DNA from: Luscinia megarhynchos
Taxonomy: Eukaryota; Chordata; Aves; Passeriformes; Turdidae
DNA length: 64,000 bases
Assembly: GCA_034336665.1 (NCBI GenBank)
Contig: CM067585.1
Location: 52,501 to 116,500, forward strand
Direction: 5' to 3'
Made by a program: the position numbers and the translations under genes
Notes under the pieces: model-generated
Databases searched by the model: none
The model's input: the letters and a program-made list of their open reading frames with translations, nothing else
Told to the model about the DNA's origin: nothing
In this document: in pieces, positions 40,001 to 51,300 of the stretch
Layout of the letters: every line of letters starts with the position of its first letter
Position numbering within the stretch: the stretch's first letter is position 1

Positions 40001-42265
40001 ATCCAATCACTGCATTATTTTCAAATTGAATTTTTACCAGCCTGAGACACACTGAAAGAAATTAAATGATCCAGAAATATTTCATCAAAATATGCAAAAT
40101 AGAGTAAAATACTGTGATGCCTCAAAATTATAGTAATCCTCACTGTCTTTAGGAACCTTAAATAAAACTGCAATTTGCAGGAAATATATCCATATCCAGA
40201 AAGAAGCTGGGAACTAGGGATGTTGATAGCTGAGATAGATAGAAAAAAAACAGCATTAAATGATAGCTACTAGGAAAGCAGCTGCTTTTATTCAAGACTT
40301 GAGAAAGCAGTAATGTTCTCTCACCCTATGAAGACTGAATTTAGGCTTTTAACTTTTCAGGAGGCTGAATGCAGTGAGTTGTCTTGATGGACAGGCTGAA
40401 TTCTGAACAGCTGACAGATACAGAATACTTACTCTCAGGTCTTTAGCACAAACTAGGAAAATACTTGTTAAAAATTTAACTAATACAGAAACCTGCTCCT
40501 GTGTTCCAATAAAACATGCATCACATTTCCATGAAAAGAAATACTGTACTGGGTAGTAAAAATAAGCAAAAATACAGAAAAGGGAAACCAGAACAGGTTA
40601 TTTTTACTGATCACAACCAGAAAGAGAAGCGAAGAGAATAAACTGACTGCTCCAGTGCTATTACAGATGTTTATCTACGGTACTCACTTATACATCTAAT
40701 CAGCTGAACTTCATCTGTTCTATGTCACTCCCCTGCAGCTCATTAAGGAAAACAAACAAAACACCAGTTAACAGTAGTGCTAATCTAAGAGAAAGTAGCT
40801 GCAAGTTTGACTTCCAGGATATGTTCACACATCTCCAGAACTCTCTGGCTCAACTTGTAACCGAAGTTCTCAGAAAGTCTCAACACTTGTATCACATGGG
40901 CTCTGAGTTTGCCCGTTTTTGGGGATTTTTTGGTGAAAAACAGAAATCCCCCTAACAGGAATTATCAGTTGAGTTGGTGTAGAGGTATGAAGGTTGATCT
41001 GAGCCTCCAAAAGTGCAGCAGCCTCATGTGAAGCAACTTCACAGCCCAACTCAGCACGTCTCTGGTGTAATGAACCAGAAACCAACACAGGCACAACACT
41101 AAAACTGAAAGAGCAGAAATGGTGACTTTGAGACAGTCACGTTGAAAACGAAGAGCTGGACACCATCTCTAGGAAGTTCTCACAGCCTCAAAAAGTTGTT
41201 AAAAACCTTCCTGCCTCACCCACCACAATCCAAGGGTGGTCAATGCTTTCTACCGGCAGAAATGCAGGTATAGGACAGGATGTAAGTTAAGGCAGCTGGC
41301 AAACATCAAAATGCAATCAGTGAAGATGGGGAGCATACAAGGAGGCCAAACTCCCCTCCCTTGAAGCAGCAGGAAGCCTCGGTGCTCTTGGTGCATCGGG
41401 CACCTGGTGCTCCTGCCTACAGCAGGTACTCACCGGGCGGGCCTGGGGACTCAGGTAGGGCTCAAAGTCATCATCATTCAACCCATCCTTCTGGTGCACA
41501 GAGCCATTTTGCACTGAGAAGACATGTGTAATATTAGAAAAACCTATGTAACGAGCTCCCATTAGTATCAGCTTAAAGTATTTAGAGGCAAACCCTAGAC
41601 CATAACGAACTTCGGCCAATTCTAACACACCACACTCAGACAACGGCACACAGACGCTTCCCCCCACGGTATAGACATCACCTGCAAACTATCCCCAGCC
41701 CAGTAACCAGGCCTGGTCGCAGGGTTCATTTCCCTCCCGGCAGGTTTTAGGGAGACTCTCCCTCTCTCGGCGGCGGGGTCCTCCCGCTACCAGTCGGGCC
41801 CGCCCAGCCCGGGCCCCCCGGGATCTCACCTTTGTTGCTTTGGCCTTTGGGTCTCTGGCGCGATCAGCGGCGATGCGGGGGAGAGAAAGAGGGAGAGCGG
41901 TGAGTCAGAGGGACAGACCTGGCTCGGTGAGGACACAGACCCGGCCCAGTGACAGGAGGATAGAGCCGGCGTGGGTAAAACAGACCGTCGCGACGGGGGA
42001 AGCGAAGGCCCGGAAGGGGCAGACCGGGCTCGGAGAGGGGAGAGATCCGGGCCGGCCGGGTCGAGCCCTGCAGGGACAGGCCCGGCCCGGCCGCACCACA
42101 ATGGAGCGCGGCCCTGCGACGGGAGAGGAGTGAGGCTGCAGCCGCCGCCCGGCCTGGCCCGGGGCGCAGCCCCCTTTAGGCCCAGAGCTGCGGCCTCGCC
42201 CGGCAGGGCCGTCCCGGTATCGGCGGGGGGACTCCTACCTGCTCCAGGAGGCTGCTAGCCGACAT
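22065..42265 (-). CDS. YTHDF2: YTH domain family protein 2 (m6A mRNA reader), complete
   Basis: The protein binds N6-methyladenosine in cytoplasmic mRNA and directs it to deadenylation and decay (established for the family). Coding exons on the minus strand: 42,265-42,239, 41,854-41,830, 41,513-41,434, 37,487-35,922 and 22,088-22,065. All internal borders are GT-AG, phases agree, and they give 573 residues (human 579). The start MSASSLLEQ follows a good Kozak context (GCC before ATG). Residues 1-390 are a P/Q/N/S-rich low-complexity region. The YTH domain (about 400-535) keeps the aromatic-cage tryptophans in [16 protein letters not shown] and the second W of that motif. The last exon encodes only ERQGRVK and the stop, matching the human ERQGRGK tail. 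YTHDF1 and YTHDF3 are excluded by near-identity to YTHDF2 through the N-terminal half. The CpG-island promoter suggests broad expression. Confidence 0.98.
22320..22813 (+). mobile_element. CR1 LINE, 5'-truncated 3' end
   Basis: This matches the CR1 3' portion in sense orientation: GTGCTGCATCCAGCTCTGGG, the GGAGCAAGTCCAGAGGAGG block, TTGCCCAGAGAAGCTGTGG, GATCCCTTCCAACCCAAACC, and the terminal ATTCTATGA word. It lacks the reverse-transcriptase part. This is the only plus-strand CR1 tail in the window. Confidence 0.93.
24625..24750. repeat. 125-bp block shared with 42,915-43,042, abutting a CR1 3' end
   Basis: The block contains TCCCCAAAAGGTCCCCATTC, then GGAGCAAGCCAGAGGAGAA and GGAGATGGATCCCTGATCCA, and ends directly at the CR1 terminus (TCACAAAATCC). 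A clearly homologous block sits in the same position next to the CR1 at 43,043. It is therefore a duplicated CR1 3' flank or an unrecognised element, not chance similarity. Confidence 0.75.
24751..25265 (-). mobile_element. CR1 LINE 3' end, minus strand
   Basis: On the plus strand it reads as the complement of a CR1 tail: GGTTTGGGTTGGAAAAG, GGCCTTGAACAATTCCAGGG, TCTCTGGGCAACCTGTG, then the upstream CR1 part ending near CATCTGAGTGGAGTGGAGGG. It is 5'-truncated with no coding capacity. Confidence 0.92.
30291..30558 (-). mobile_element. CR1 LINE 3' fragment, minus strand
   Basis: Starts with TCACAGAATCAGACTG and continues with TTTGGGTTGGAATGGACC, TGCCATGGACAGGGACACCT and GGCCTTGGACATTTCCAGGG, the ordered landmarks of a CR1 3' end. 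It is truncated after about 265 bp. Confidence 0.9.
30900..30972 (-). mobile_element. Short CR1 3' fragment, minus strand
   Basis: About 70 bp (GAATCCTAGAATGGCCTGGG through TCTGTCATGGACAG) match the extreme CR1 3' end with many substitutions. It is an old, severely truncated copy. Confidence 0.65.
34075..34272 (-). mobile_element. CR1 LINE 3' fragment, minus strand
   Basis: TCACAGAATCCCACAATG, AGGGACACCTTCCACCAGAC, GGCCTTGAACACTTCTACAG and CTGTGCCAGAGCCTCACCAC occur in CR1 order over about 200 bp. The rest is missing. Confidence 0.88.
35313..35742 (-). mobile_element. CR1 LINE 3' end, minus strand
   Basis: A longer tail beginning TCACAGAATCATGGAATGG, with GGCCTTGGACACTTCCAGGG, the CCATTCTCTCTTGTCC block and the CTCAGCCTTTCCTCACAGGA block. 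It ends only about 180 bp from the YTHDF2 donor at 35,922. Confidence 0.92.
35922..37487 (-). CDS. YTHDF2: YTHDF2 main coding exon (residues 45-566)
   Basis: This 1,566-bp exon starts at [15 protein letters not shown] after a TTTCTTTCAG acceptor and ends at ENVKK before GTAACA. It is exactly 522 codons. It carries nearly all of the disordered N-terminal region and the whole YTH domain. An open reading frame runs 5 codons upstream of the acceptor and about 26 past the donor; those extensions are intronic. Confidence 0.98.
37488..41433 (-). other. YTHDF2: YTHDF2 intron between coding exons 3 and 4
   Basis: A 3.9-kb GT-AG intron. I saw no CR1 tail, RNA gene or additional exon in it; it is unremarkable AT-moderate sequence. 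Confidence 0.7.
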
Positions 42266-42600
42266 GGCTCCGCGGCGGGGCTGCAGGCGGGGCGGGGCGG
42301 GGCGGGAGGCGGCGGTGCTTTGTCCGGGCCCGGCGGGCTCGGGATGGCCCTGACGGGCTCGGGGCGGCCGCCGGCGGAGCGGGGCGGGGGGATGCTCTAT
42401 CCCACCATCCCCACCCCCCTCCCCGGGCGCGCGTCTCTATGGCCCGGCCCCGCCGCCTCGCGCTCCCCCCGCCTGGTCACACGGCACCGCGCGCGCCCAG
42501 GCACAATGGCGGGAAATGGGGAGGGGGGGCGCAGTGAATGCCGGGACGGCGGCGGACCGGAGCTGGGCTGGGGAGCAGCGCCCCCATTCGGCTGGAAGTA
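41740..42600 (-). promoter_or_regulatory. YTHDF2: YTHDF2 CpG-island promoter and first exon
   Basis: Dense CpG sequence surrounds the start codon at 42,263-42,265. Just upstream on the coding strand lie tandem GC boxes (GGGGCGGGGCGGGGCGGG near 42,288-42,306 as read on plus), which fit SP/KLF binding. No TATA box is evident, as is usual for housekeeping CpG-island promoters. The transcription start itself is not determined. Confidence 0.75.
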
Positions 42601-42914
42601 GGAGATCTCTTAAAGGGCCAGGCGGCCCCGCTGAGGATTTAAGACAAAAAATGGCAAATTCGGGGCCCGGCTGCGGGCTCAGCCCAACCTCATCCTGTCG
42701 CGCCACGACATTTTCGCTCTCCCCGTCCCCAGTCCAGCACTCCTGGATGCAGAGGACCCAAGGGACATCACAGTCCCATGGGACTCCCACCCAGGTCAAG
42801 GGCTTTGGGTGGGCTTACAGCGAGCAGGGAGCCCAGATTCACCGCCCCCTTCCCGGCCAAGAGACACGAACAGCTCCAGAAGGGACCTGACAGGATCTCT
42901 TGTATGCCTTGTTT
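42601..42914. other. Intergenic segment upstream of YTHDF2
   Basis: GC-rich sequence between the YTHDF2 island and the CR1-associated block. No exon or repeat is recognised. Confidence 0.4.
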
Positions 42915-43042
42915 GGGGGGAAGGGGTTCCCCAAAAGGTCCCCATTCCCCTACAATCAAGGGGACTACCTGCAAGGAGCAAGCAAGAGGAGAACGGAGGG
43001 AAGGTGGCTGGATATGAAAGGAGGTGGATCCCTGATCCAAAA
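42915..43042. repeat. 125-bp block shared with 24,625-24,750, abutting a CR1 3' end
   Basis: Contains TCCCCAAAAGGTCCCCATTC, AAGGAGCAAGCAAGAGGAGA and GGAGGTGGATCCCTGATCCA, matching the other block in order and spacing, then runs straight into CCACAGAATCCC of a CR1 tail. Confidence 0.75.
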
Positions 43043-43165
43043 CCACAGAATCCCAGACTGGCTTGGGTTGGAAGAGACCTGAAAGCTCATCTTGGAGCCC
43101 CTTTAAGCCTTGGAAAGGCCTCTGAGGTCTCCCTGGAGCCTTCTCTTCTCTAGGCTGAGCATGGG
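43043..43165 (-). mobile_element. CR1 LINE 3' fragment with internal deletion, minus strand
   Basis: ACAGAATCCCAGACTGG, GGCTTGGGTTGGAAGAGACC and AAAGCTCATCTTGG are followed directly by the more upstream CR1 block GGCCTCTGAGGTCTCCCTGG AGCCTTCTC. The mid part of the tail is missing, which indicates an internal deletion of a few hundred bases. Confidence 0.85.
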
Positions 43166-43359
43166 ATCTAGCTCCCACAGCTGTTCCCACCTCCATCCTA
43201 AGCCAGGAAACACTTCCCAGAGGCCAAGATCGGAGCAGCAGCGACCATACCTCACAAACTGGGGTTCAGAAATCCCTGCCCATCCCCTACTATCCCCAAG
43301 GTGACAGAGGCACCACCTTTCACCTCTCCAATGAAAAAAATCCATTGGAGCTAATTCCA

Positions 43360-44688
43360 TTTTTTTCTTTTAATGCAGAAAAATAGCCAAACACATCTTC
43401 CTGCCCTCCCCCCACCCTCCCCAGGTGTGTGTCCTTTGCTGTTGTTTTGCTTAATATTTCCAGCCAAGCAGCTCCCACCCTCCCAGCCCTCCCAAACCTC
43501 TGCAGCTCTAAAGCCACCCGGTGCTTCCCCCTTTCCATTTTCCCAGTGTGGCAAAGCCCAAAAGGATTTCCAACCACGGAAAAAAAAAAGAGGGAAAGAG
43601 GGAAAACAGCAAGGTGCACAGTATTTCAGCATCATGCCGGTTCTAACCCTGCCAAGAGATTATAGGAAGAAGAAAAAATAATACAAAAATAAAACCACCA
43701 AACAAGTAAGAACAAGCATGGAGCAGCCTCAGCACACAGTGTAAACAGAAGCTGTCCCGATCCAAAATCCAGCTCTCCCGGAAAGCAACAGCACAACATG
43801 CTTTGTACACCCCGAAAAGTCCCTGTGGTGCTGAGCAGCCAAGGGGGAGGATCTGGGTTTGAGCTTCAGTTGATATTTTTCGCCTTATACAAAAGGCTGA
43901 AGTGATCTTGGAGTCTTCAAGCGGCGTTTGCAGCACCGAGCCTTGCCAGGCAGGGAAAGGGATGGGAGAAAAGTGCCATGGGAAGAGAAGGAATTGGGAT
44001 AGAGGGACCCTGCGAGAAGGTCCCACGACTTTGCAGCTGGGAAATCTGGACAAGGGAAGGGAAAGAGCAAACAAATACAAAAAAATAAAAATACAAAAAC
44101 AATTTGTGTGGAGGAGGAGAAGATGGACAGTAAATTCATTGTACTGTTGGCCTCCCCAAAGCAAGAAAAAGAATAAAAAATCCCATTTGAGGTGACAGCG
44201 AAGGGTCCAACAGAATTCCCTTCCCTGGGGAAAATGAAAATATAAATGAGGTACCTGTTCCACCCCAAATCCATCACCCCTTCTCACAGCCACATCCACA
44301 CTCAAGTGTTATTGTCTCTCAAATAAAGTCTCTGGGCCAGGACAGCCCTGGAGCAGAAGCACTGAGGCATAGCTACTTCCTCCTGCTTCGGTTGTCCAGC
44401 AGAGATCCAGTCTCTCCTTGCCACAGGTGGTATTGTTCAGTGCTCCAGGGAGATGGAGCCTTATCCACGTCTCACACTTCTCCAGCTTTGTTTTAAAAAA
44501 CAAAGTTTTGCATATATATATATATATCTATATATATAGATATATCTATATATATAGATATAAATAATATACAGTACAATGAAAATATCCATGGTAACAA
44601 ATGGGGTGGCTGGAAAAGATGCTTAACAAAAAAGTCTGAAATAAAAAAAATTCCCAACTCTTCCCCTAACTGATGCTTGCCTTCCCCA
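43360..44688 (-). other. GMEB1: GMEB1 3' untranslated region (probable)
   Basis: Sequence following the GMEB1 stop on the minus strand. No minus-strand AATAAA was found in it. The variant ATTAAA occurs near 43,369-43,375, which would end a UTR of about 1.3 kb. The extent is inferred and uncertain. It contains the AT microsatellite at 44,511-44,572. Confidence 0.4.
44511..44572. repeat. (TA)n-type microsatellite with repeated 16-bp palindrome
   Basis: About 60 bp of T/A with sparse C and G. The 18-bp unit ATATCTATATATATAGAT occurs twice in tandem, and its core ATCTATATATATAGAT is a perfect palindrome. It would lie in the GMEB1 3' UTR, about 120 nt after the stop codon. Confidence 0.9.
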
Positions 44689-45395
44689 CTAGTCTTCCAA
44701 GACCACAATCTCCACATTATGGACCTGGTGCTGATGGTCTTCCACATCTCCCACCACTTTCTCCTCAGTCCTCAGCTCTGTCTCCAGGATCACAGCTTTG
44801 CCCTCTGATTCATCTGTGTCTGCCTCAGGATCTGGTGCCGGGTCGATCTCTATGATGGTCTGCCCATCGTCCGAGGTGCCTTCCACTGCTTGGATGGTAG
44901 AAGTGATGCCAGACTCCATGGCCACCAGTTCCACAGGGCTGACCACAGCTGCCATGTTGGCCAGGGCCCCGCTGTCCTGCATGGCTGCTGAGCTCAGCAG
45001 TGCCAGGCTGGAGGACGGGTGCAGGGTAACAGTGTCTGAGGAACTGGTCTTGGAGGATGAAACCACAGTGGCATATCGGAAGAGCTGGGAGCCAGACGGC
45101 AAGGTATGAACAGTCACTGGGCTGGAGCCTTGGCTGAGGGTTGCCACTGGGATGTTACCCACAGAGAACTGTTGTCCAACGGGCGCGATGGCGATGGGGG
45201 AGATGACAGTGAACTGAGGCTGCTGGATGGGAGTGGAGGGACTGAGGATGGTGGCAGAGGCTGGACGCTGCAGACGGGGTCTCTTGGGGGGCTTGGGAGT
45301 GCTCATGGGCATCAGCACCACGTTCTGGATGGTTTGGGACTTGGCCTTCTGGTCCCTGGCAAGTTTCTTCTGTTCTTCCAGCTGCCGCTCCAGGT
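44689..45395 (-). CDS. GMEB1: GMEB1 last coding exon (residues 329-563)
   Basis: The exon starts after CCTTTTGCAG with the second and third bases of an Asp codon (the first G is from 46,454), then LERQLEEQKK. It ends with VVLED and TAG. It contains the KPPKRPRLQRP basic stretch, a likely nuclear-localisation signal, and the activation-type S/T/P-rich tail. Confidence 0.96.
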
Positions 45396-48300
45396 CTGCA
45401 AAAGGAATGGTTGAGCAACACGTCACGCCAAGGTACACAGGAGCTCCTGGGGCTCCAGAACCAACCATCATGCCCAGGTTTGTGACAGGAGGTCACCCAC
45501 CCATCCAGTGAGCCTGATCTTGGCTTCTCCCTCGAGATCAAATGGCACTAAAGGAAAAGGGTACGTTCTCTTGCCACCCACATAGGCCTGTCAGTGTTCC
45601 ACCTGCCAGCACCTGGGTAAGACACAGGTAACATTCCATACTTGTTGGCTACTCCTACTGACAAGGAGATGGACATTTCTGCTCTCTACAAGCTAAATCC
45701 ACCTGTGAGGGAGAGTGGATAAATCCCCCCAGGCAGTTGGAATTGCTTCCTGAGCTCGGCTGAGTCACCTCCCCATGATCCAAGCACCTGCACTCGAGAC
45801 ACCCAGCAGAATGCCTGGGTCAATGAAACATCCCCCTCAACTCAACACTGAGAACACCAGGAGCAAGAAGTAGCACAGTAGCCTCATTTATCCAGGGCAG
45901 TAGGGGACTAGGACATCTCAGACAACAACAGATTCTACAGGACATGGTGAGGAGGGAGGCACATCCAGTGAGCAGCTCTGGGGATCCCAGGTCAGTCAGT
46001 GGCTTCAGCTCAGGGGAAGCTAAGCAGGACACCCAATAGCACCACAAGACAAGCAGAAGCTCAGCACCCCATACTCAGGCATATTAGCTTGGGTACCGCG
46101 CAAAACTGTCCGCAACATGGGTGACCATGCCACAGCACTGAGCTGGCAAGTCCTATCCCTAATCTCGAGGAATTGGACTCATGCCTGCAGCACCCTAACT
46201 GCAGCAAAGGGAAAGACTATGGGCTGTCCAACGTCCCAAGCAACTGCCCTCTATGAGACAGTGGAGAGAGGAAATTCTGCTCAAGCCCTAGGACAGAAAG
46301 GGATTGTGATGCCTGTATTGAATGTTTTACGATGGATGTTTTGGGGCAGCCTGTACTGAACACTAACCATAATTCAGTGCGCTTGTGTGGAAGGAGGATC
46401 ATGTCCATTCTCAAGAGTAGCAGCAGGATGTGAGCCCTTATTAGGCACTTTACCTGCCAGTGTGTAAAGAAACTGCTCCTCTCCTTGCTCTGTCTGGTTT
46501 TTCCTGTTGTCCAGTACCTTCTTGATTGTGTCCATTAAGCCAAATGTATGGGCAACATTGTTCAGGACTGCAGCATCTCCAAGAAAAGGGCACAGAGACA
46601 TTAAGACTTGGGCACGCAAAAGATGCTCCTGTTACAGCAAAAATTTTCTGCTTTTTAAAACTCTGTTCTTTTACAAGAGCCAGCTGAAAAAGGAAAACCC
46701 AACTCCTTCATACTTCTGACATCCCAGGATTAAATAATCCCATTCACATGATAAAGCAAATAGGACAGAGCTGTGTCACTCAAGCAGCTCCTAATTGCTG
46801 CAAATGAAAGTAATTTGCAATCACAGAGATATAAACGAGCTGTCCACCTACAAATCATCACCCCATGCTGCTGACAGTGTCATTAACATGCTAAGCTCCA
46901 CTGAAAGCTGTGCAAAATGTCTATTATAATCCACTGACTTCAATAATTCGCAGTTCCTCAAAACTGACACCTACCAGACACAAAGATGTGCCAGCCCAAA
47001 ATTAAATTAGAAAATTAAAAAAAGCTATCCTGGATAAAATGAAGTTTGTAGCTACATGGATGTTCTCTCAAGAAGAGAATCCACAAGAGGTGTTCACAGG
47101 GGCATGTGCCAAAACAGATTAGGAAACCTGATTTAAGTTTAAAAATAACCCTAAAAAGAGGAGGGGAATTATTTTTAACCCAGATAATTTCCCTCATCTG
47201 GTTCAGCCCCCAAAACAGGTTTTCTGGCACCAGTGAAAGCAGAATGAGAAGTGAGGAGGCAGGATCTGTTTAAGTGTCACAGAGAAGTGTTTGAGTAACT
47301 TCAGTCCAAGTGACTCTGGAAAAGCTTCTACAAGAGCTGAGAGCTGTGGACAGTCATCTGATGGTCCCAGCAAGCTGCTAGGGTCATTTTGCTCAGGGAA
47401 CAGGATGGAATGGTGTGTCCTTGTGCTTTGAAGCAAAGGCACTTCACAACTGGGCAGACTGAGCACACAGACTGTGCTCCCACAACTCAGCTAATGAGTG
47501 GGAACTCTATTCCCATCCTGATTCACCAGCTTCACACGGTGGAAGCTTAGCACTGTTTCTTTTGCCTGCAACCGCCCTTTAGAGGCCTCTTCCTCACAAC
47601 TTACCTGTCATCTGGAAGGGAGACTGACCCAACCGCTGCTGCACACCTTTTAGGACTTCTTCTATCTCCTTCTGGATGTTGCACACCACCTCTTCCATCA
47701 GCCCCACGTCAGCTATTCCTTTCCAGAACATAAGCGTATCCTCTGGCATGAAAGAGGAGGAAAAGAAGTCAACATATACAAGCATTTGGCATTTTTCCCA
47801 CAGGGCCATCTTCAACCTCTCAGGGAAGTGTATCTTTTCAAGGTGACTACCTTTGCAAGGTAGTTTGGCTTTTGGGGTGGACAAGACGTGAAAAAAATAA
47901 CCAACCCCAAACCAAGCAAATGGTCTCAGGCAGCAAATCAGGAACAGGCTTTTTAGCAAGTCCATGACTTCCAAGACAACATTTCTCATTTTTGCAAGGT
48001 GCAGTGCTTAAAATCAGAATTACAGGAAATTCTAGCTAAGCTTTCATACTGATACAACATGGGAATGCAAGGCCAGAGAGAAACAGAACAGAGAGTTGAC
48101 AGGGAGCAAACATGACTGCTCTTTGTTGGTTCCAGCCTGGCTCCAGGCTAGCAGATGTATTTCACATCCTTGGAATAGAACAGAAAAACCCCTCACTGTA
48201 ACCAGTAACATCTGATCTGAGGGATCCATCAGCCACGAGGCCAGGGCCAAAGGTCTACAGTGGTGAGAAGCTCTACTGGCAGAAAGCCTGGATGCCTGTG

Positions 48301-51300
48301 TAATCCAAGGGGCTAGGGGACAGCTTTGTCAATGCTCAAACTTTACTTATTTGCAAGATTTAGGTTTCCAAAATGTTACAGGGAAGGAGAGGAGAAGAAA
48401 ACACCCAATAAGCAGCCTGAGCTTACCTGAGATCTCATCTGTGTCTTTTTTCATGCCTTCCTCAGTGGCCATGGTGACAGCAGCTGTCAGAGCCGAGTTC
48501 CACTCGATCCCCTCCTCCATACTCTCCTCCGACAGTGCAATCTGGGTGATGCTCCCTGACACAAAGTCCCATCAGCTCCCTCTGACAGCCTGAATCCCTG
48601 CTTTGCTTCCCAACCCCTCAGCCCTCCCCAGGCTCCCTCTCACTCTTTGGGTCACGTTTGTACTTGGCTTCTTTCAACCAATCCAGTTAAAAGCAAATAT
48701 TCCTGCTTCTCATTGGATCTGCAACTGTGAAAAGCTCTAGGGCTTCTGGAAGGAAAACCCTGTGCCTTGCACAGTGGAGTCCCAACTCAACGGAGCAGAA
48801 AGGGATCAGAATAAATAGAAAGAAGAAATAAGGCTCAGCCCAGGCACCCTTCTCCCCTTGCATCATCCACAGGAAGCTCTGCATCCCTAATCCCTCATGA
48901 AATGGAGCTGGGGTCCCAGCTGGTTTATAGAAGGGAAATGGATCCGATGCAATTCTGAGTATCAAATTTGGTACTAAATCAATGTCCAGCCACTCTAAGT
49001 TGGCTGTTGTGCTTTCCAAGAGATTCTCCTTAGCCTATGGACAACTCTGCCATGTCATCTGTTGGAGTCTGCAAATCAAAAGTCTCTCTGAATTCTTCAG
49101 AGAGAAATCAGAGTGCAGGGACTGAATTAAAACCTTTGGATGGATTTGAGTATTATTACGCCACTCACACATAAAGTAGAGGTGTAAGTTTAAGTTTTAG
49201 AATAAGCAATTAAGTAAGTAAGTAAGAATAAGTTTTAAGTGCTTTAGAGAGTGAAAGTCTCAGTGTAGAAGTGTGAGTTCTAGTGAAGGCTGAAAAACAT
49301 AGTCCTACATACTAGTGTTGAAAACGAGTTTCTGTAGAGGCTCCAGGAACATAGTTTTAGACATAATAAAACTACAGTAAGAATATTGCTTACATTTTTT
49401 AGATAGAACAAGATAGACCATATGCATAGCTTATACGTAACCTGGCATGCCAAGAAACTAGAATTCTAATAGGTTAAGAAGAAGAGGTTCAAGTTCGTGT
49501 TTTTAGCTTATTGGGTAATTTGTGTATAAGAATCTATGCATTGGGGAGAGACTTACTTGCTCTTCCTTGCTTTGCTCTCTCCCCTCACTGCTATCATCCT
49601 TACCCAGAAGAAGATAGGAGCTGTGCAACAACATTGGCCTTCCCGGGACTTCAACAGGAGCAGCTTCTACTTTTGATTGGGACTTTACTTCTATTTAGAA
49701 CTCTTTGCTGAAAACTTGTAGCATGGACTTTAATGCTAGTGACTCTTTGCCTTTCGAGACTGATGTGCCTTTACAATAAACAACTTTATAGCAACTAATA
49801 ACTGCTCAGCTCTTTGAAGAAAATAACAACAACCCGACAGCCACCCACCCAGGGGCTCAGAGAAATGTAACCCACTCAGCTTAATGATGTGGTACAGTTG
49901 GGAATAGTCTTCTCCCTTAACCTCAGCAAAGAGATCAATTTCTGCTCTGGAGCACAGGATCACTGAGAACTTGCAGTTGTAATGACAATCAAATCATGTC
50001 CAACCACCACATCCTGTTCATGATGTTCTGAAGAAGGTCAGCATTTCTAAATTCACTGAGACCAACTCATGCCTTTATAACAGACTCTCAAACAGAAAAT
50101 ATATTCGGAAATGCTGTGTGAGTTTTCACAGGTGTTTGCTCACATGATGATCCCAGAACATGGACCCCTGCAAGGCTCTCAATCCTTCTCCTGGCTATGA
50201 AGAGTGTCTCTCTGGAAAGCACATGCTTGATGCCAGCTGTTTTCCAGCCTTCCCAGTCCTGCAGAGCAGAGCTCCCTGACAGATGATGCCAAGACTTCTC
50301 CAGACAGACACAAGAAGCAGCAATCCACAGCAATCTCCTGATGGGACTGCCCTCATGTGCCCAGGGAGAAGGTGTAAAGAGGGTGCAGAAGGGAGAAGAG
50401 AATCAGAGGGAAGTTGCCATGGCACTGGTAACTGGTTTCCTACCATCAGCTGAGGTTGGAGTCTGCACCACACTCTGCTGCCCTGGCACTGGTGCTCTAG
50501 CGCTGCTAATCAGGAGATCAAACTTGGTGCTTCGACAGGTGTTGGTGCAAACTTTGTCATGTTGGTAGAAGTCAATCTGCCCCGAATCCATCATCTTCCT
50601 GTGCAGGGAGTGGGGATAGAATCAGGCTCAGCTCAAATCTCAGCCTAGGGACAAAAGGGAGTATTCCACCTGGGAGTGCTATGGCCATGGGAAGGAAAGA
50701 GAAGGGGAGATCCCAGGGTCACACACTCTGCACCCAAAAAAATCTCTTGCAAGGCTTTCAAATGGCAAACACAGGATAGCCCAGCTTCACACAGAGCGTT
50801 TCAGTCCTGTTGCACCCCAGGTTCCCAAGTGATGCCACTTCTGTCCAGGGTGAGGGATCCGACCCTCACATCATGGGGCCAGGATCTCTGCAGACTGCTG
50901 ACCAGGTACTGTGAGCCTCCAAGAGGCCTCCTAGGGACTGCAAAGCAGACAAAATGCCTGCTGGGAGTCCTGAAGCTTCAGGGGTGGAGCTCTGAAGCTG
51001 GACAGGGTCAAATACCTTAGCATGATTCCTCCAAGGCGAATGGCTCTCTTCCAATCCTTCAGGGTAGACTTCCCAGCCAAGTGGACGAAGTGCTTTGGGC
51101 TAATCAGTTGGTCATTGAACTGACAAAGAGACAAGCAAAGGCTCAGCAAACAGGGTAATATCATTTGGGAGGATTGGGACATCCAACACAGCTCATCTGA
51201 GCCCCCACTTCCACCCAGAGAGAGGAACTGCTTCTCAGATCCCTCCCAGCTTTGATAACTTGGGTAGAGAAATCCTCACAACTCCAGGAAGCATGTCTGT

